From Hyphomicrobium sp. (lineage in GTDB: Bacteria; Pseudomonadota; Alphaproteobacteria; Rhizobiales; Hyphomicrobiaceae), in assembly GCA_002928955.1 (NCBI GenBank), contig PERT01000025.1, forward strand, positions 1 to 47,002: a stretch of 47,002 bases of DNA, read 5' to 3'. The notes beneath the pieces are model-generated. The model did no database searches. It was not told the DNA's origin and was given only the letters and a program-made list of their open reading frames with translations. Below, in pieces: positions 1-8,856 of this stretch. Position numbers and translations under genes: made by a program. Each line of letters opens with the position of its first letter. Position 1 is the stretch's first letter.

Positions 1-14
1 GAATCATAGGTTTG

Positions 15-90
15 CTAGTGTTCCTTAGGCGCCGACATTTGATCTGGAGCGCGTTGCAACGGGAATCAAATGTCGGCGCCGGAACACTAG
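15..90 (+). repeat. Two-step palindromic element, copy 1
   Basis: Outer stem CTAGTGTTCC (15-24) pairs perfectly with GGAACACTAG (81-90). A one-sided bulge TTA (25-27) follows, then a 16-bp perfect inner stem (28-43 with 65-80, core GACATTTGAT) and a 21-nt loop. The same architecture recurs at 27342-27420, 27433-27511, 46884-46961 and 46976-47002. The moeB stop codon (TAG on the minus strand, 87-89) lies in the terminal CTAG, so the element sits directly at the gene end and could also act as its transcription terminator. The 14 bases to its left resemble the 12-14-bp spacers of the two paired copies, so a mirror partner may lie just outside the window. Confidence 0.85.
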
Positions 91-938
91 AAGTTTGTTT
101 GTGGCCCGGTGGCACACATTGCATCCGGGCCGAAACCCGCGTGCTCGCTCAAATCCGCGACCGTCGGCTGGGTGCCCGATAGCGCGTTTTCTGGGTCCCA
201 CCCGATCTGCACCGTCTCGAAGCGTGTCGCCAGCGCATCGTAAAGGACGAGCCGCCCGGCTAGGCTCTCCCCGGCACCCGTGATCTCTTTCAGGATCTCC
301 GTCGCCATCAGCGTGCCGACGACACCCACCACCGCGCCCAGAACTCCGACCTCAGAGCAATTCGGAACTGTGCCCGGCGGCGGCGGCTCGGGAAAGATGC
401 AACGATAGCTCGGCCAGGGCGTGCCGTCGGGTCTGCGCGCGTGCGGCTTCAGGGTCGTGATATGCCCGTCGAACGGTCCTACCGCGCCGAATACCAGTGT
501 TTTCTTCGCGAAATAGCAGGCGTCTGAGACGAGGTAGCGCGTGGCAAAATTGTCCGAGCCGTCCGTCACGATATCGTAGCGGGAGATCAGATCGAGCGCA
601 TTGCTCGCGTCGATGCGCGTGCCGTGCGTCTCCACTACGACATGCGGATTGAGCCGCGCCACCATCTCGCGGGCGCTGTCGACTTTGGACGCGCCCACGT
701 GTGGCGTGTCATGCGCGACCTGGCGCTGGAGATTGTCGAGCGAGACGGTGTCGTCGTCGATGATACCGATAGTGCCGACGCCCGCCGCTGCCAGATAAAG
801 GATCACCGGGGAGCCAAGTCCGCCCGCGCCGACCACCAGCACGCGGGCGGCCTTGAGACTTTGTTGGCCCTGCCCGCCGATCTCGCGCAGCACCAGGTGC
901 CGCTTGTAACGCTGGATTTCTTCTGCCGTCAGCGCCAT
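87..938 (-). CDS. moeB: MoeB/ThiF/HesA-family sulfur-carrier adenylyltransferase
   Basis: This E1-like enzyme of 283 residues adenylates the C-terminal glycine of a ubiquitin-fold sulfur carrier such as MoaD, as part of molybdopterin synthesis. The N-terminal family signature (EIQRYKRHLVL, about residues 6-17), the nucleotide-binding loop GAGGLGSP (37-44) and the DGSDNFATRY segment with the conserved Asp near residue 126 are all visible. The classical zinc-binding cysteines are mostly gone: the first pair reads SYRC rather than CxxC, and the second pair position near the C-terminus reads DPENALSG rather than DPxCxxCG. No rhodanese domain is attached. It is the last gene of a minus-strand series, with 235 bp before the ARPP-1 gene, so it may have its own promoter. 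Its stop codon is inside a palindromic repeat. A ThiF role is possible because the families are very close. Confidence 0.88.
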   Translation of the reverse strand: MALTAEEIQRYKRHLVLREIGGQGQQSLKAARVLVVGAGGLGSPVILYLAAAGVGTIGIIDDDTVSLDNLQRQVAHDTPHVGASKVDSAREMVARLNPHVVVETHGTRIDASNALDLISRYDIVTDGSDNFATRYLVSDACYFAKKTLVFGAVGPFDGHITTLKPHARRPDGTPWPSYRCIFPEPPPPGTVPNCSEVGVLGAVVGVVGTLMATEILKEITGAGESLAGRLVLYDALATRFETVQIGWDPENALSGTQPTVADLSEHAGFGPDAMCATGPQTNF

Positions 939-1125
939 GGCCGGCCCCCCTCCCTGCTCGGGGACCGAGTATGGACCTGTCGATAGACCTGTCGTCTGAT
1001 CGGATCGCTTGTCATCCTGGCATTTATTGCCGGTATCGATGGTTCGGCAAGCGCATACCGCACCGGCCGTCGATCATGGCCGCTGTCAATCCAGCGGACG
1101 AGTCGACGGGTACCCCTTAACACGA

Positions 1126-1156
1126 GCTCTCTCCCCATGAGTGACGGGGAGAGAGC
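1126..1156 (-). terminator. Hairpin after the ARPP-1 gene
   Basis: An 11-bp perfect stem (GCTCTCTCCCC with GGGGAGAGAGC) and a 9-nt loop lie 18 bp beyond the stop codon of the minus-strand ARPP-1 gene. The T-run after it on the minus strand is poor, so termination strength is uncertain. Confidence 0.5.
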
Positions 1157-1173
1157 AACAGCGTCAATCCCGC

Positions 1174-2346
1174 TCACTTCGCCAGATAATTCCGGTGCAC
1201 GAATCCGCCGCCCAGCTTGCGGGCTTCGACATAGAGCGATTTTTCAGCGTCGCGGGTTTCCTGCCGCATGAGCTTGCCGATCAAGTGTTCGTCTGCCTTG
1301 CCCTTCTCCGCTGACGACAGGAACTCTTCGACCAGAACCGGACCCGGTGCTGCGGCGTCGGCACCTTGCTGCGTCTTTTCGCCGATGGCCTCGGTGACGC
1401 TCGCATTGAGCAGCTTCGGCCACATTTTCTGAAACAAGCCGTGCGACGGGTAGATATCGGCACTGTTGACTTTGCCGTTCACGGCGAACACCAACCCCAC
1501 CACGTCGCCTTGATCCCTCGCCTTGTCCTGCAGCGCCTTGACGTAGCCCGCGCGCGCGTCCTTCAGCTTCTGGTTCTCGAGCGACAATTGCAGACTGGAC
1601 GCCGACTCGGGCGCTGCAACAGACGCCGCGTTGAGGCCCGCCGCGAGCTTCCGTTGCGTCTTTGCGACCTCGTTCCAGACTTCCGTTTGCCGCGAGCCGG
1701 TATCTCGTCGTTCGCTGTCACCGGACGTCTGCCGCTGGTGGACGATGCCGCTGGTGTTCCGCTCTGTGTAGCTCGGGATGGCGGCCGTGCGCGCCGAGGG
1801 CCCGTCCCCAGCCGCTGCCTTGGTGGCAGGCCGTCTCATGGCGAGCTTGGCCTCGCGAGACGGCATTGTTTCGGTGGCGCTGGCGAAGGCCATCAAGTCT
1901 TCCTTGCCACGCGCAGCCCACCGGCCCTGCTCGACGCAGAACGAGGCGATTGGCACGCGGCCAGACTTCGGCGGCAGCAGCAGCGTGACTGTCAGCACGC
2001 GATCCTGCTTGCCGCCTTTCACGATGTCGCCGGCCTGGATGTACACCTCCTCGTCGCCGCTGTTTTCGATCGCGAGCGCGTTGACGGTGCCGGTTTCGAG
2101 CACTTTCACGCTGCCTGTCGCCATGGCTTCTGCGAGTGTCAGTGGCACCGCACCGGTCGCGCTCGGACCGTGAACGAAGTAGACCGCGAGGTTGTCGTGG
2201 ACGTGCGGGCCAGAGACGCGGCGGGCGGGCGGGGCCTTGGCGGCATCGGGCGCGGTCTCGGCATTGGCGCCGGCCAGATGCCCGATCCCGAACGTCACCC
2301 ACAAACCGAGGATGAAGGCCGCAGAGTGAAAAGATAACATGCGCAT
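1174..2346 (-). CDS. Secreted ARPP-1 family domain protein
   Basis: About 390 residues, with an N-terminal signal peptide (MRMLSFHSAAFILGLWVTFG...) and then an ARPP-1-type domain. The family (ARG and Rhodanese-Phosphatase-superfamily-associated Protein) is recognisable from the segment with QAGDIVKGGKQDRVL and PIASFCVEQGRW (about residues 105-150), which matches the family pattern of a G-x-x-V-x-G-G-x-x-R core followed by a CVExGRW motif. No enzyme activity is established for it, so it is best treated as a periplasmic protein of unknown function. I place the start at ATG 2346 because an AGGAG ribosome site lies 8 nt upstream; an in-frame start at 2370 would fall inside a hairpin. The middle region (about 170-240) is Ser/Arg/Thr-rich and of low complexity. 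Confidence 0.7.
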   Translation of the reverse strand: MRMLSFHSAAFILGLWVTFGIGHLAGANAETAPDAAKAPPARRVSGPHVHDNLAVYFVHGPSATGAVPLTLAEAMATGSVKVLETGTVNALAIENSGDEEVYIQAGDIVKGGKQDRVLTVTLLLPPKSGRVPIASFCVEQGRWAARGKEDLMAFASATETMPSREAKLAMRRPATKAAAGDGPSARTAAIPSYTERNTSGIVHQRQTSGDSERRDTGSRQTEVWNEVAKTQRKLAAGLNAASVAAPESASSLQLSLENQKLKDARAGYVKALQDKARDQGDVVGLVFAVNGKVNSADIYPSHGLFQKMWPKLLNASVTEAIGEKTQQGADAAAPGPVLVEEFLSSAEKGKADEHLIGKLMRQETRDAEKSLYVEARKLGGGFVHRNYLAK

Positions 2347-2356
2347 GACTAAAACT

Positions 2357-2379
2357 CCTATTCTGTGCAACAGGATAGG
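2357..2379 (-). promoter_or_regulatory. 5'-UTR hairpin overlapping the ribosome site of the ARPP-1 gene
   Basis: On the minus strand CCTATCCTGT pairs with ACAGAATAGG over a 3-nt loop (10 bp, one G-U). The last AGG of the stem is also the first part of the AGGAG Shine-Dalgarno sequence that ends 8 nt before the start at 2346. The structure could occlude ribosome binding. That is inference from pairing alone. Confidence 0.4.
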
Positions 2380-2527
2380 TATTCGTTTAGGCTGCCTTTG
2401 CGGCGTGACGTCGGACGATGCATGGCCGAAGCGCGCTCTGCCGGTGGCGGAACGGCGGCAACGTCTCCGTATAGAGGGATGGGGCCGAGGTCAGGCCGAA
2501 CCTCGCCGTCACCATGAAGTGCGATGA

Positions 2528-3541
2528 TCACTTCTTGAGCTTGAGGACGTCCGCGAGCACCAGTACGTCGCCGCCGAGCCAGCGATGACCTGGCGCCATG
2601 TCCGGCATCCCGGCCGGAATGCGATCCTTGAAGCGCGAGGCATAGAGCTGCAACCAACCTGCTCCCGGTCGGATCGGCCGATCCTGCCGTGTCATGGCCA
2701 GCCTGTCGAACACATCGGGATCCGCGAGCCCTCGCATGCACAGGGCCGCAAGCCTGTGCAGCGCCCCGTCACCGAGCGCGTACCAGTCCTCGCCCTTCGA
2801 GTACGCCAGTTCGGCCATGGCGATCAACGGCATGAGCGAGAACGCGTGGTACTGAAGCGCGCGCGATTTCCGGTCGAGCTCGGCCGGGAGCGCGCCATCA
2901 GCGCGAATGTCCGCCGAGGCATCGGTCATAATGCTCCGTGCCTCGGCCCAGCGGCGCGGGCTGTCGGTGGCGAGCGCTGTGGCCGCCAGCCCTAACCCCA
3001 ACCAATACCAGTGGTTGTTCCGCTTGCGGGACGGATCATCGAAGAAGCTTCGGGCGCGGTCGGCAAAGCGCTCCAGCCACGGCTCGATCACCGCGCGCTG
3101 CTCGGCCTTCGCGAAGCTCCGCACCTTGAGATAGGTGAGCGCCACACCCGCGAGATCCCATTTGCGCTGATACTCGGCCTGCTTGCTGGTCACGTTTCCA
3201 AGCCAAGCGTCTTCGGATGCCCATGCCGCCAGCCACTCGACCGCGCACGCGGCGGCCTCGGCCTGAGCTTTCGGGGCCGTCCGGCGGAGCGATTTGTCGG
3301 CGTCCGCCGTCACGTGCCGTAAGAATGCGGCGAGCGGCCCGACGGCATTGCGATGTCTTTCGAGCGACTCCGGGTCGATGATCGTGCCGTCTCGATCGCT
3401 GTAGTATCTTGAAAGGTCGAGGTTCTTCACGGCCGCCGGCGGCTGCTCGCAGGCGTGAGCGGCGGTCACTGCGGCGACTGCCAAAAGCCCCGTGAGGCCG
3501 ACCCTTGAAAGCCCGTGCTGCGCGCGCCCCAGCAATTCCAT
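2528..3541 (-). CDS. Alginate lyase (PL5/AlgL-like) family protein
   Basis: 337 residues from the chosen start, with a signal peptide (GLTGLLAVAAVTAAHA) and an (alpha/alpha)-toroid alginate-lyase domain. The segment KRNNHWYW corresponds to the NNHxYW motif that carries the catalytic His of PL5 lyases, and LQYHAFSLMPL corresponds to their conserved Tyr-His helix. It is predicted to cleave mannuronate-type polysaccharide or to act on a related exopolysaccharide in the periplasm; substrate cannot be read from sequence. The frame stays open to a GTG at 3628 that overlaps the cysK stop as GTGA. ATG 3541 is preferred because it puts the signal peptide near the N-terminus. No alginate synthesis genes are nearby, so the role is more likely degradation or turnover. 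Confidence 0.72.
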   Translation of the reverse strand: MELLGRAQHGLSRVGLTGLLAVAAVTAAHACEQPPAAVKNLDLSRYYSDRDGTIIDPESLERHRNAVGPLAAFLRHVTADADKSLRRTAPKAQAEAAACAVEWLAAWASEDAWLGNVTSKQAEYQRKWDLAGVALTYLKVRSFAKAEQRAVIEPWLERFADRARSFFDDPSRKRNNHWYWLGLGLAATALATDSPRRWAEARSIMTDASADIRADGALPAELDRKSRALQYHAFSLMPLIAMAELAYSKGEDWYALGDGALHRLAALCMRGLADPDVFDRLAMTRQDRPIRPGAGWLQLYASRFKDRIPAGMPDMAPGHRWLGGDVLVLADVLKLKK

Positions 3542-3624
3542 CACCTGACGGATCAAAGCACGCTCACAAGCCGGCGCAATATGATCTTGCGCTGCCGCCC
3601 GCCCCGATCTCAGCCGCCCCACCG

Positions 3625-4629
<1,005 letters not shown>

Positions 4630-4779
4630 GGCGTGTCCTTCCGGTTCTCGGGATCGGTGCCAGCAACGGACCAATTCCCGGGCCCTTCAATTTCCGATCC
4701 AACATATGCCGCACATGGCCGTGTTACAGCAAGTTGTTACCGGCCGCGGCCGCCGCTGCCGGAATGAAATTGGTCGCGG

Positions 4780-5424
4780 TCAGCGCACTCCGGATTTGAC
4801 CGGCTTTGCGCGGCCTATCGGGCGCGACACAGGGTTCGCCGTCACGCCTTTTCGAGGTACGGCGTTCTTTTTTGCTGTTGGCGTCGCCTTCGCGGTCGCA
4901 GGCGCCGACTTCCCCGACACCGCATGGCGGCCGGTCGATCCGAACCCGCCCGCGCCGCGAACGGTCCCCGACAGTGCATGGACAACTTTCAGTCGTGCTT
5001 GCACGACGGGCTGAATCACCATCTGCGCGATCCGCTCGCCGCGCCGGATCTCGACCGGTTCCGAGCCCAGATTGACGAGGATCACCTGCACCTCGCCCCG
5101 GTAGTCCGCATCGATGGTGCCCGGGCTGTTGAGCACGGTCACGCCGTGCTTCAACGCGAGGCCGGACCGAGGCCGCACTTGTGCCTCGTGGCCCGCAGGC
5201 AACTCCAGCACTAGGCCGGTGGGAAGCAGTGCGCGCGTTCCCGGCAGCAGCAGCATGGGCGACGACTCCAAGAGCGCTGCCACCAGATCCATTCCGGCCG
5301 CGCCCGGGGTTTGATAGGCCGGCAGCGGCAGACCCTTGGCGTGGGGAAGCTGCAACAGGCGCACGGTCATGGGATTGCGGGTGGCGCGTTTCGAGGCCTT
5401 TGGCGTTGCGGAACGCGTGGTCAT
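4780..5424 (-). CDS. dut: dUTP diphosphatase with basic C-terminal tail
   Basis: Trimeric dUTPase that hydrolyses dUTP to dUMP and keeps uracil out of DNA. All five motifs are present: AGMDL (motif 1), PRSGLALK (2), [10 protein letters not shown] (3), [10 protein letters not shown] (4) and [10 protein letters not shown] (5, about residue 161). In most dUTPases the protein ends shortly after motif 5. Here another ~50 residues rich in Ala, Lys, Thr, Pro and Arg follow and end PVKSGVR. The tail has no recognisable fold and could be a flexible basic extension. The ATG shares its A with the coaBC stop codon (TGATG), so the two are translationally coupled; coaBC-dut linkage is common in alphaproteobacteria. 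Confidence 0.93.
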   Translation of the reverse strand: MTTRSATPKASKRATRNPMTVRLLQLPHAKGLPLPAYQTPGAAGMDLVAALLESSPMLLLPGTRALLPTGLVLELPAGHEAQVRPRSGLALKHGVTVLNSPGTIDADYRGEVQVILVNLGSEPVEIRRGERIAQMVIQPVVQARLKVVHALSGTVRGAGGFGSTGRHAVSGKSAPATAKATPTAKKNAVPRKGVTANPVSRPIGRAKPVKSGVR

Positions 5425-6695
5425 CACTCTGCCGCGGCCCCGATCTGCGCCATATGCTCGGCGACACGACGCATCAGCGCGTCCGCCACGTCTGCCTTCG
5501 ACATTTCCGGCCAGCTCTCCATGGTCTTTGAAGACACCAGGTGGATGGTGTTGCGGTCGCCCCCCATCACTTCGGTCGCCGGCGACACGTCATTCGCGAC
5601 GATCCAGTCGCAGCCCTTTGCCTTGCGCTTCTTTTTGGCGTGCTCGATGACGTGCTCGGTCTCTGCGGCAAACCCGATCACGAGCGACGGCCGAGCCCTG
5701 CGGTGGTGGGCGACAGTGCGCAGGATGTCTGCGTTCTCGACGAGCGCGAGTTCAGGAACCCGGCTCGCCGCTGTCTTCTTGATTTTTTCCCTACCCGCAT
5801 TCGCGACCCGCCAATCGGCCACGGCAGCGGCGAAGATTGCGATGTCGACGGGCAATGTGGCTTCCACGGCCGCCATCATCTCGGCGGCGGTTTCGACATG
5901 CACGACGCGGCAATCCGCCGGATCAGGCAGCGTCACAGGGCCAGAGATCAGCGTCACCCGCGCACCGAGTTTTGCCGCTGCAGCAGCGATGGCATGTCCT
6001 TGCTTGCCCGACGAGCGGTTGGCGATGTAGCGCACGGGGTCGATCGGCTCATGGGTCGGGCCGCTGGTGACCACTACGTGGCGGCCGGCCAATGGCGCGT
6101 CAGCAAAGTCTGGGACAACGCGCAATCCCCGCGTGGTCTGCCGGCCATCGGCGGCCTCGCCCATCAGCCGTTCGGCCGCGGCGAGAATGTCCAGCGGTTC
6201 GGCCATGCGGCCCGGTCCCGCCTCGCCGCGCTCCGCCATCTCGCCCGAGCTCGGCCCGATGAACTGAATTCCGTCGGCATCGAGTGTGGCCACGTTTCTC
6301 TTCGTCGCCGGATGCAGCCACATGCGCGGGTTCATGGCTGGCGCGACGAGAACCGGCTTGTCGGTGGCCATCAGCACGGCAGTCGCAAGATCGTTGGCGT
6401 GTCCGCCAGCCATCTTGGCCAAAAGATCGGCGGTCGCCGGTGCCACCACGATCAGATCGGCTTCGCGCGAAAGCCGGATATGTCCGATCTCGCGCTCGTC
6501 GTTCAGATCGAACAAGTCCGAGTAGACATTATCGTTGGTCAGTGCGCCGAACGACAACGGCGTAACGAACTCGGTCGCCGCCCTGGTCATCACCGCGCGG
6601 ACAGCGATCCCGCGCTCGCGCGCGCGGCGGACGAAATCGAGGCACTTGTAGGCAGCGATACCGCCGCCGATAATGAGGAGGATGCGTTTGCTCAC
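5424..6695 (-). CDS. coaBC: Bifunctional phosphopantothenoylcysteine decarboxylase / phosphopantothenate-cysteine ligase
   Basis: 423-residue fused enzyme for two consecutive steps of coenzyme A synthesis. The N-terminal flavoprotein half (CoaC, residues 1-185) shows IGGGIAAYK, the active-site-type segment around [19 protein letters not shown], and the substrate motif APAMNPRMW (about 120-130). The C-terminal CoaB half starts near residue 205 ([29 protein letters not shown]) and contains the AAVADWR segment. The size is usual for the family. It is the first gene of a coaBC-dut pair, with a 190-bp divergent intergenic region toward the TPR gene that should hold its promoter. Confidence 0.95.
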   Translation of the reverse strand: MSKRILLIIGGGIAAYKCLDFVRRARERGIAVRAVMTRAATEFVTPLSFGALTNDNVYSDLFDLNDEREIGHIRLSREADLIVVAPATADLLAKMAGGHANDLATAVLMATDKPVLVAPAMNPRMWLHPATKRNVATLDADGIQFIGPSSGEMAERGEAGPGRMAEPLDILAAAERLMGEAADGRQTTRGLRVVPDFADAPLAGRHVVVTSGPTHEPIDPVRYIANRSSGKQGHAIAAAAAKLGARVTLISGPVTLPDPADCRVVHVETAAEMMAAVEATLPVDIAIFAAAVADWRVANAGREKIKKTAASRVPELALVENADILRTVAHHRRARPSLVIGFAAETEHVIEHAKKKRKAKGCDWIVANDVSPATEVMGGDRNTIHLVSSKTMESWPEMSKADVADALMRRVAEHMAQIGAAAE

Positions 6696-6885
6696 GGCCG
6701 CTTCATTTCAAAGAGATCGGTCCAGGATATTACCACCAATACTGGTCGAATAGGGTTAAGCCGAACCCGCCAGAAGTCGGGCGCAACGGCCACCGGCGGC
6801 CTCGGTTCGGCACAGTCGTGCCACATAAGCTCGACTATACTGTTCCACGGGCCGCTCGGAACGAGCCTGAAGGAGAAAATTAACC

Positions 6886-7539
6886 GTGAATCGCTTAGCT
6901 CAGCTCCTCTTTGCGGTTGCGTCGGTTGCCACGCTTGCAGCGGCGGTGCCACTTGTCATGGCGGCGTCCAACGAAAGCCGGGCGAACTGCTTCAGCGACG
7001 ATGGCGAGCGGCGGATCAGCGGCTGCACCGATGTTTTGGCGACGCCTGACCTCGCGCCGGACGAAGCGGCGGTCGCCTATGCCATGCGGGCGCTCGCCTA
7101 TTCACTGAAGGGAAGCTACGCTGAGGCGTTACTTGATTACGACGAAGCCATTCGTCGCAATCCGGATTTCTCGATCGCTCTCAACAACCGGGCCTGGGCG
7201 CTGTTCCGCTCGGGGCGCGCTGGCGAAGGCCTGGCAGACGTCGAGCGAGCGCTCGGACTGTCGCCCGGAAGCCCCCATGCGCTCGATACCCGTGCTCATA
7301 TCCGGCAAGAGATGGGAGAAACGCAGCTCGCCATCGCCGACTACGAACTCGCCATGCGCTTTGGCGGGGAGCGCATGATCAAGCTCTATCAGTGCGGCCT
7401 CCAGGCGAACGGACTCTACAACGGTGATCTGAACGGCCTTTACACCCAATCCCTTCGCAGGGCGCTTGAGACCTGTGTCTCGACGCGCGGTTGTGACCCG
7501 TTGCCGCCCGACGAGGAATGCCGGAAAGTGACGTCCTGA
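6886..7539 (+). CDS. Exported tetratricopeptide-repeat protein
   Basis: 217 residues. A signal peptide (MNRLAQLLFAVASVATLAAAVPLVMA) is followed by a small Cys pair region (NCFSDDGERRISGCTDVL) and about three TPR units at residues 60-165, such as ALAYSLKGSYAEALLDYDEAIRRNP and the following WALFRSGRAGEGLADVERAL. The C-terminus has three more cysteines. TPR units usually bind other proteins; no partner is evident. The start is GTG, chosen because AAGGAGA lies 10 nt upstream. A TATACT hexamer at 6836-6841 could be the -10 box. The PCuAC gene follows after 38 bp on the same strand and may be cotranscribed. Confidence 0.75.
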   Translation: MNRLAQLLFAVASVATLAAAVPLVMAASNESRANCFSDDGERRISGCTDVLATPDLAPDEAAVAYAMRALAYSLKGSYAEALLDYDEAIRRNPDFSIALNNRAWALFRSGRAGEGLADVERALGLSPGSPHALDTRAHIRQEMGETQLAIADYELAMRFGGERMIKLYQCGLQANGLYNGDLNGLYTQSLRRALETCVSTRGCDPLPPDEECRKVTS

Positions 7540-7577
7540 CTTTGAAAAATTCGCTTCACGACTTCCTGAGGTTCTCG

Positions 7578-8195
7578 ATGTTTCTTCGTCATCCATCCGC
7601 GTTGATTGCCGGTCTCGTTGGAGTTCTCGGTATTGGCGCGGCAATAGCACTTGCCCCGCCGGTATCTGCCCATGAAGCGAGCTCCAAAGGCGTGACGGTG
7701 GTCCACCCGTGGGCGCGGGCGACGCCGAAGGGTGCAGCGGTGGGTGCGGCATACCTTGAAATCAAGACCGACGAAAAAACCTCTGATCGGCTGATTGGCG
7801 CTAAATCGGCCGTAGCGGGCAAGGTCGAGATCCACACCCACATCCACGAGGGTGACGTGATGAAAATGCGCCGCATCGACGGCGTCGACATCAAGGCGGG
7901 CGCCTCGCATGTGCTCAGGCCATCGGGCGATCATGTCATGTTGATGGATCTGAAGCAGCCGCTGAAGGAGGGCGATCTCCTGAAGCTGACGCTCATCTTC
8001 GAGAAGGCGGGCGAGATCGAGGTTGACGCTACCATTGAGCCGATCGGCGCCAAGGGCCCCCACGGGTTGGACCATCAGCCTGGCCATGAGGGCTCAGATC
8101 ACTCCAAGATGGACCACGGCAAGCACAAGGGTAGCGCAGGCGATCACGACGCCAAGGGTAGCGCCAGCGGTCACGGCTCCAAAGCCAAGCCTTAG
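7578..8195 (+). CDS. PCuAC-type periplasmic copper chaperone with His-rich tail
   Basis: 205 residues with a signal peptide ending near PPVSAHE. The PCuAC fold is shown by VHPWARATPKGAAVGAAYLEI, then EIHTHIHEGDVMKMR and GDHVMLM, which correspond to the His/Met copper(I) site (family pattern H-M-x10-M-x21-H-x-M; here the first Met is replaced and the segment reads HTHIH). The C-terminal ~50 residues are rich in His, Gly, Asp and Lys (HGLDHQPGHEGSDHSKMDHG...), a likely second metal-binding tail. The family delivers copper to the CuA centre of cytochrome oxidase or buffers periplasmic copper. The start at 7578 has GAGG at 7568-7571; an upstream in-frame ATG at 7518 would overlap the TPR gene and spoil the signal peptide. 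Confidence 0.85.
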   Translation: MFLRHPSALIAGLVGVLGIGAAIALAPPVSAHEASSKGVTVVHPWARATPKGAAVGAAYLEIKTDEKTSDRLIGAKSAVAGKVEIHTHIHEGDVMKMRRIDGVDIKAGASHVLRPSGDHVMLMDLKQPLKEGDLLKLTLIFEKAGEIEVDATIEPIGAKGPHGLDHQPGHEGSDHSKMDHGKHKGSAGDHDAKGSASGHGSKAKP

Positions 8196-8547
8196 ACGCG
8201 CAAAAGCCTTGACGAGTTCTTTATCCGCAGTGCTTTGACGCGCGTGATGATGCCGCTCACTCAGGTGCGACGGCCGTGCGGCCAAGCGTGGAAGAGCGGC
8301 CTGTCTCCGATGGCGCAAAAAAAGGGCAGGTGACCATCGTGCTGCAGCCAGGGCACGAACATGATCCTTTCGGGGGAGGTCCAAAGGAGCCATGAGGGTG
8401 CGGTGGTGCCCATGCACCTTGCGAACGAGCATTGCCCAAAATGCAGTCGATTCGTCGATCGTCCCGTCGGCGGTGTGCAAAACCCCAAGTGCCGCAAAAG
8501 ATTTCTCGCAGTTGCGAACCTACTTTTTGGACGCGTCTCACGAATTC

Positions 8548-8688
8548 TTGACACCTTGTGACAACTCATACATTTTGCCGCTCACTTTGACGAAGGGCCT
8601 TCGGTTTAACGCCGAAACATTCCAGAAAAATGGTCCAGGTCTGGGGAAGGAACGGGCGGGATGGTGCGGCCAGCACCATCCCGTTTTT
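8548..8688 (+). ncRNA. Candidate small RNA with promoter and terminator
   Basis: In the 661-bp gene-free stretch 8196-8856 a TTGACA (8548-8553) and a TACATT (8569-8574) are placed 15 bp apart. They are followed ~85 bp later by a strong Rho-independent terminator (8658-8688). No ribosome site plus open frame lies between them, so a transcript of roughly 110 nt starting near 8580 would be non-coding. The segment GCCTTCGGTTTAACGCCG can fold. The 15-bp spacer is short of the ideal 17, so the promoter call is tentative. I did not recognise a known RNA family. The rest of 8196-8547 and 8689-8856 shows nothing I can name. Confidence 0.4.
8658..8688 (+). terminator. Rho-independent terminator
   Basis: A 10-bp perfect stem (GGGATGGTGC with GCACCATCCC), a 5-nt loop, and then GTTTTTG. 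It is far (460 bp) from the end of the PCuAC gene, so it more likely ends a separate short transcript. Confidence 0.75.
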
Positions 8689-8856
8689 GCGTCAGGCGGC
8701 GCACACGCTCGTGGAGCTATCGGACGGAAAGGACAGCATCACTCTGACACAACAGCCGCGTGCAGCCGAACTCGGCAGCGCACGGCCTCCGTCACGGTGA
8801 CCGGGCGCCTGACCACTCCATCCTGCCGATGCCTCGATGCCGCCAGCGGGTGTTCT

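Noticed and set aside
929..1177. 82-residue minus-strand frame between moeB and the ARPP-1 gene
   Set aside because: Overlaps the start of moeB and covers the ARPP-1 hairpin; no ribosome site or family resemblance.
5541..7049. 502-residue open frame antisense to coaBC running into the TPR gene
   Set aside because: Shadow of coaBC; overlaps two well supported genes and has no ribosome site or domain.
8094..8569. Several 90-130-residue minus-strand frames after the PCuAC gene
   Set aside because: They overlap each other in different frames, lack ribosome sites and have no recognisable features.
8630..8690. Resemblance of GGTCCAGGTCTGGGGAAGGAA to the SRP RNA core
   Set aside because: Only a few bases agree with the conserved CAGGTCCGGAAGGAAGCAG loop, and the required pairing of the SRP hairpin is not present.
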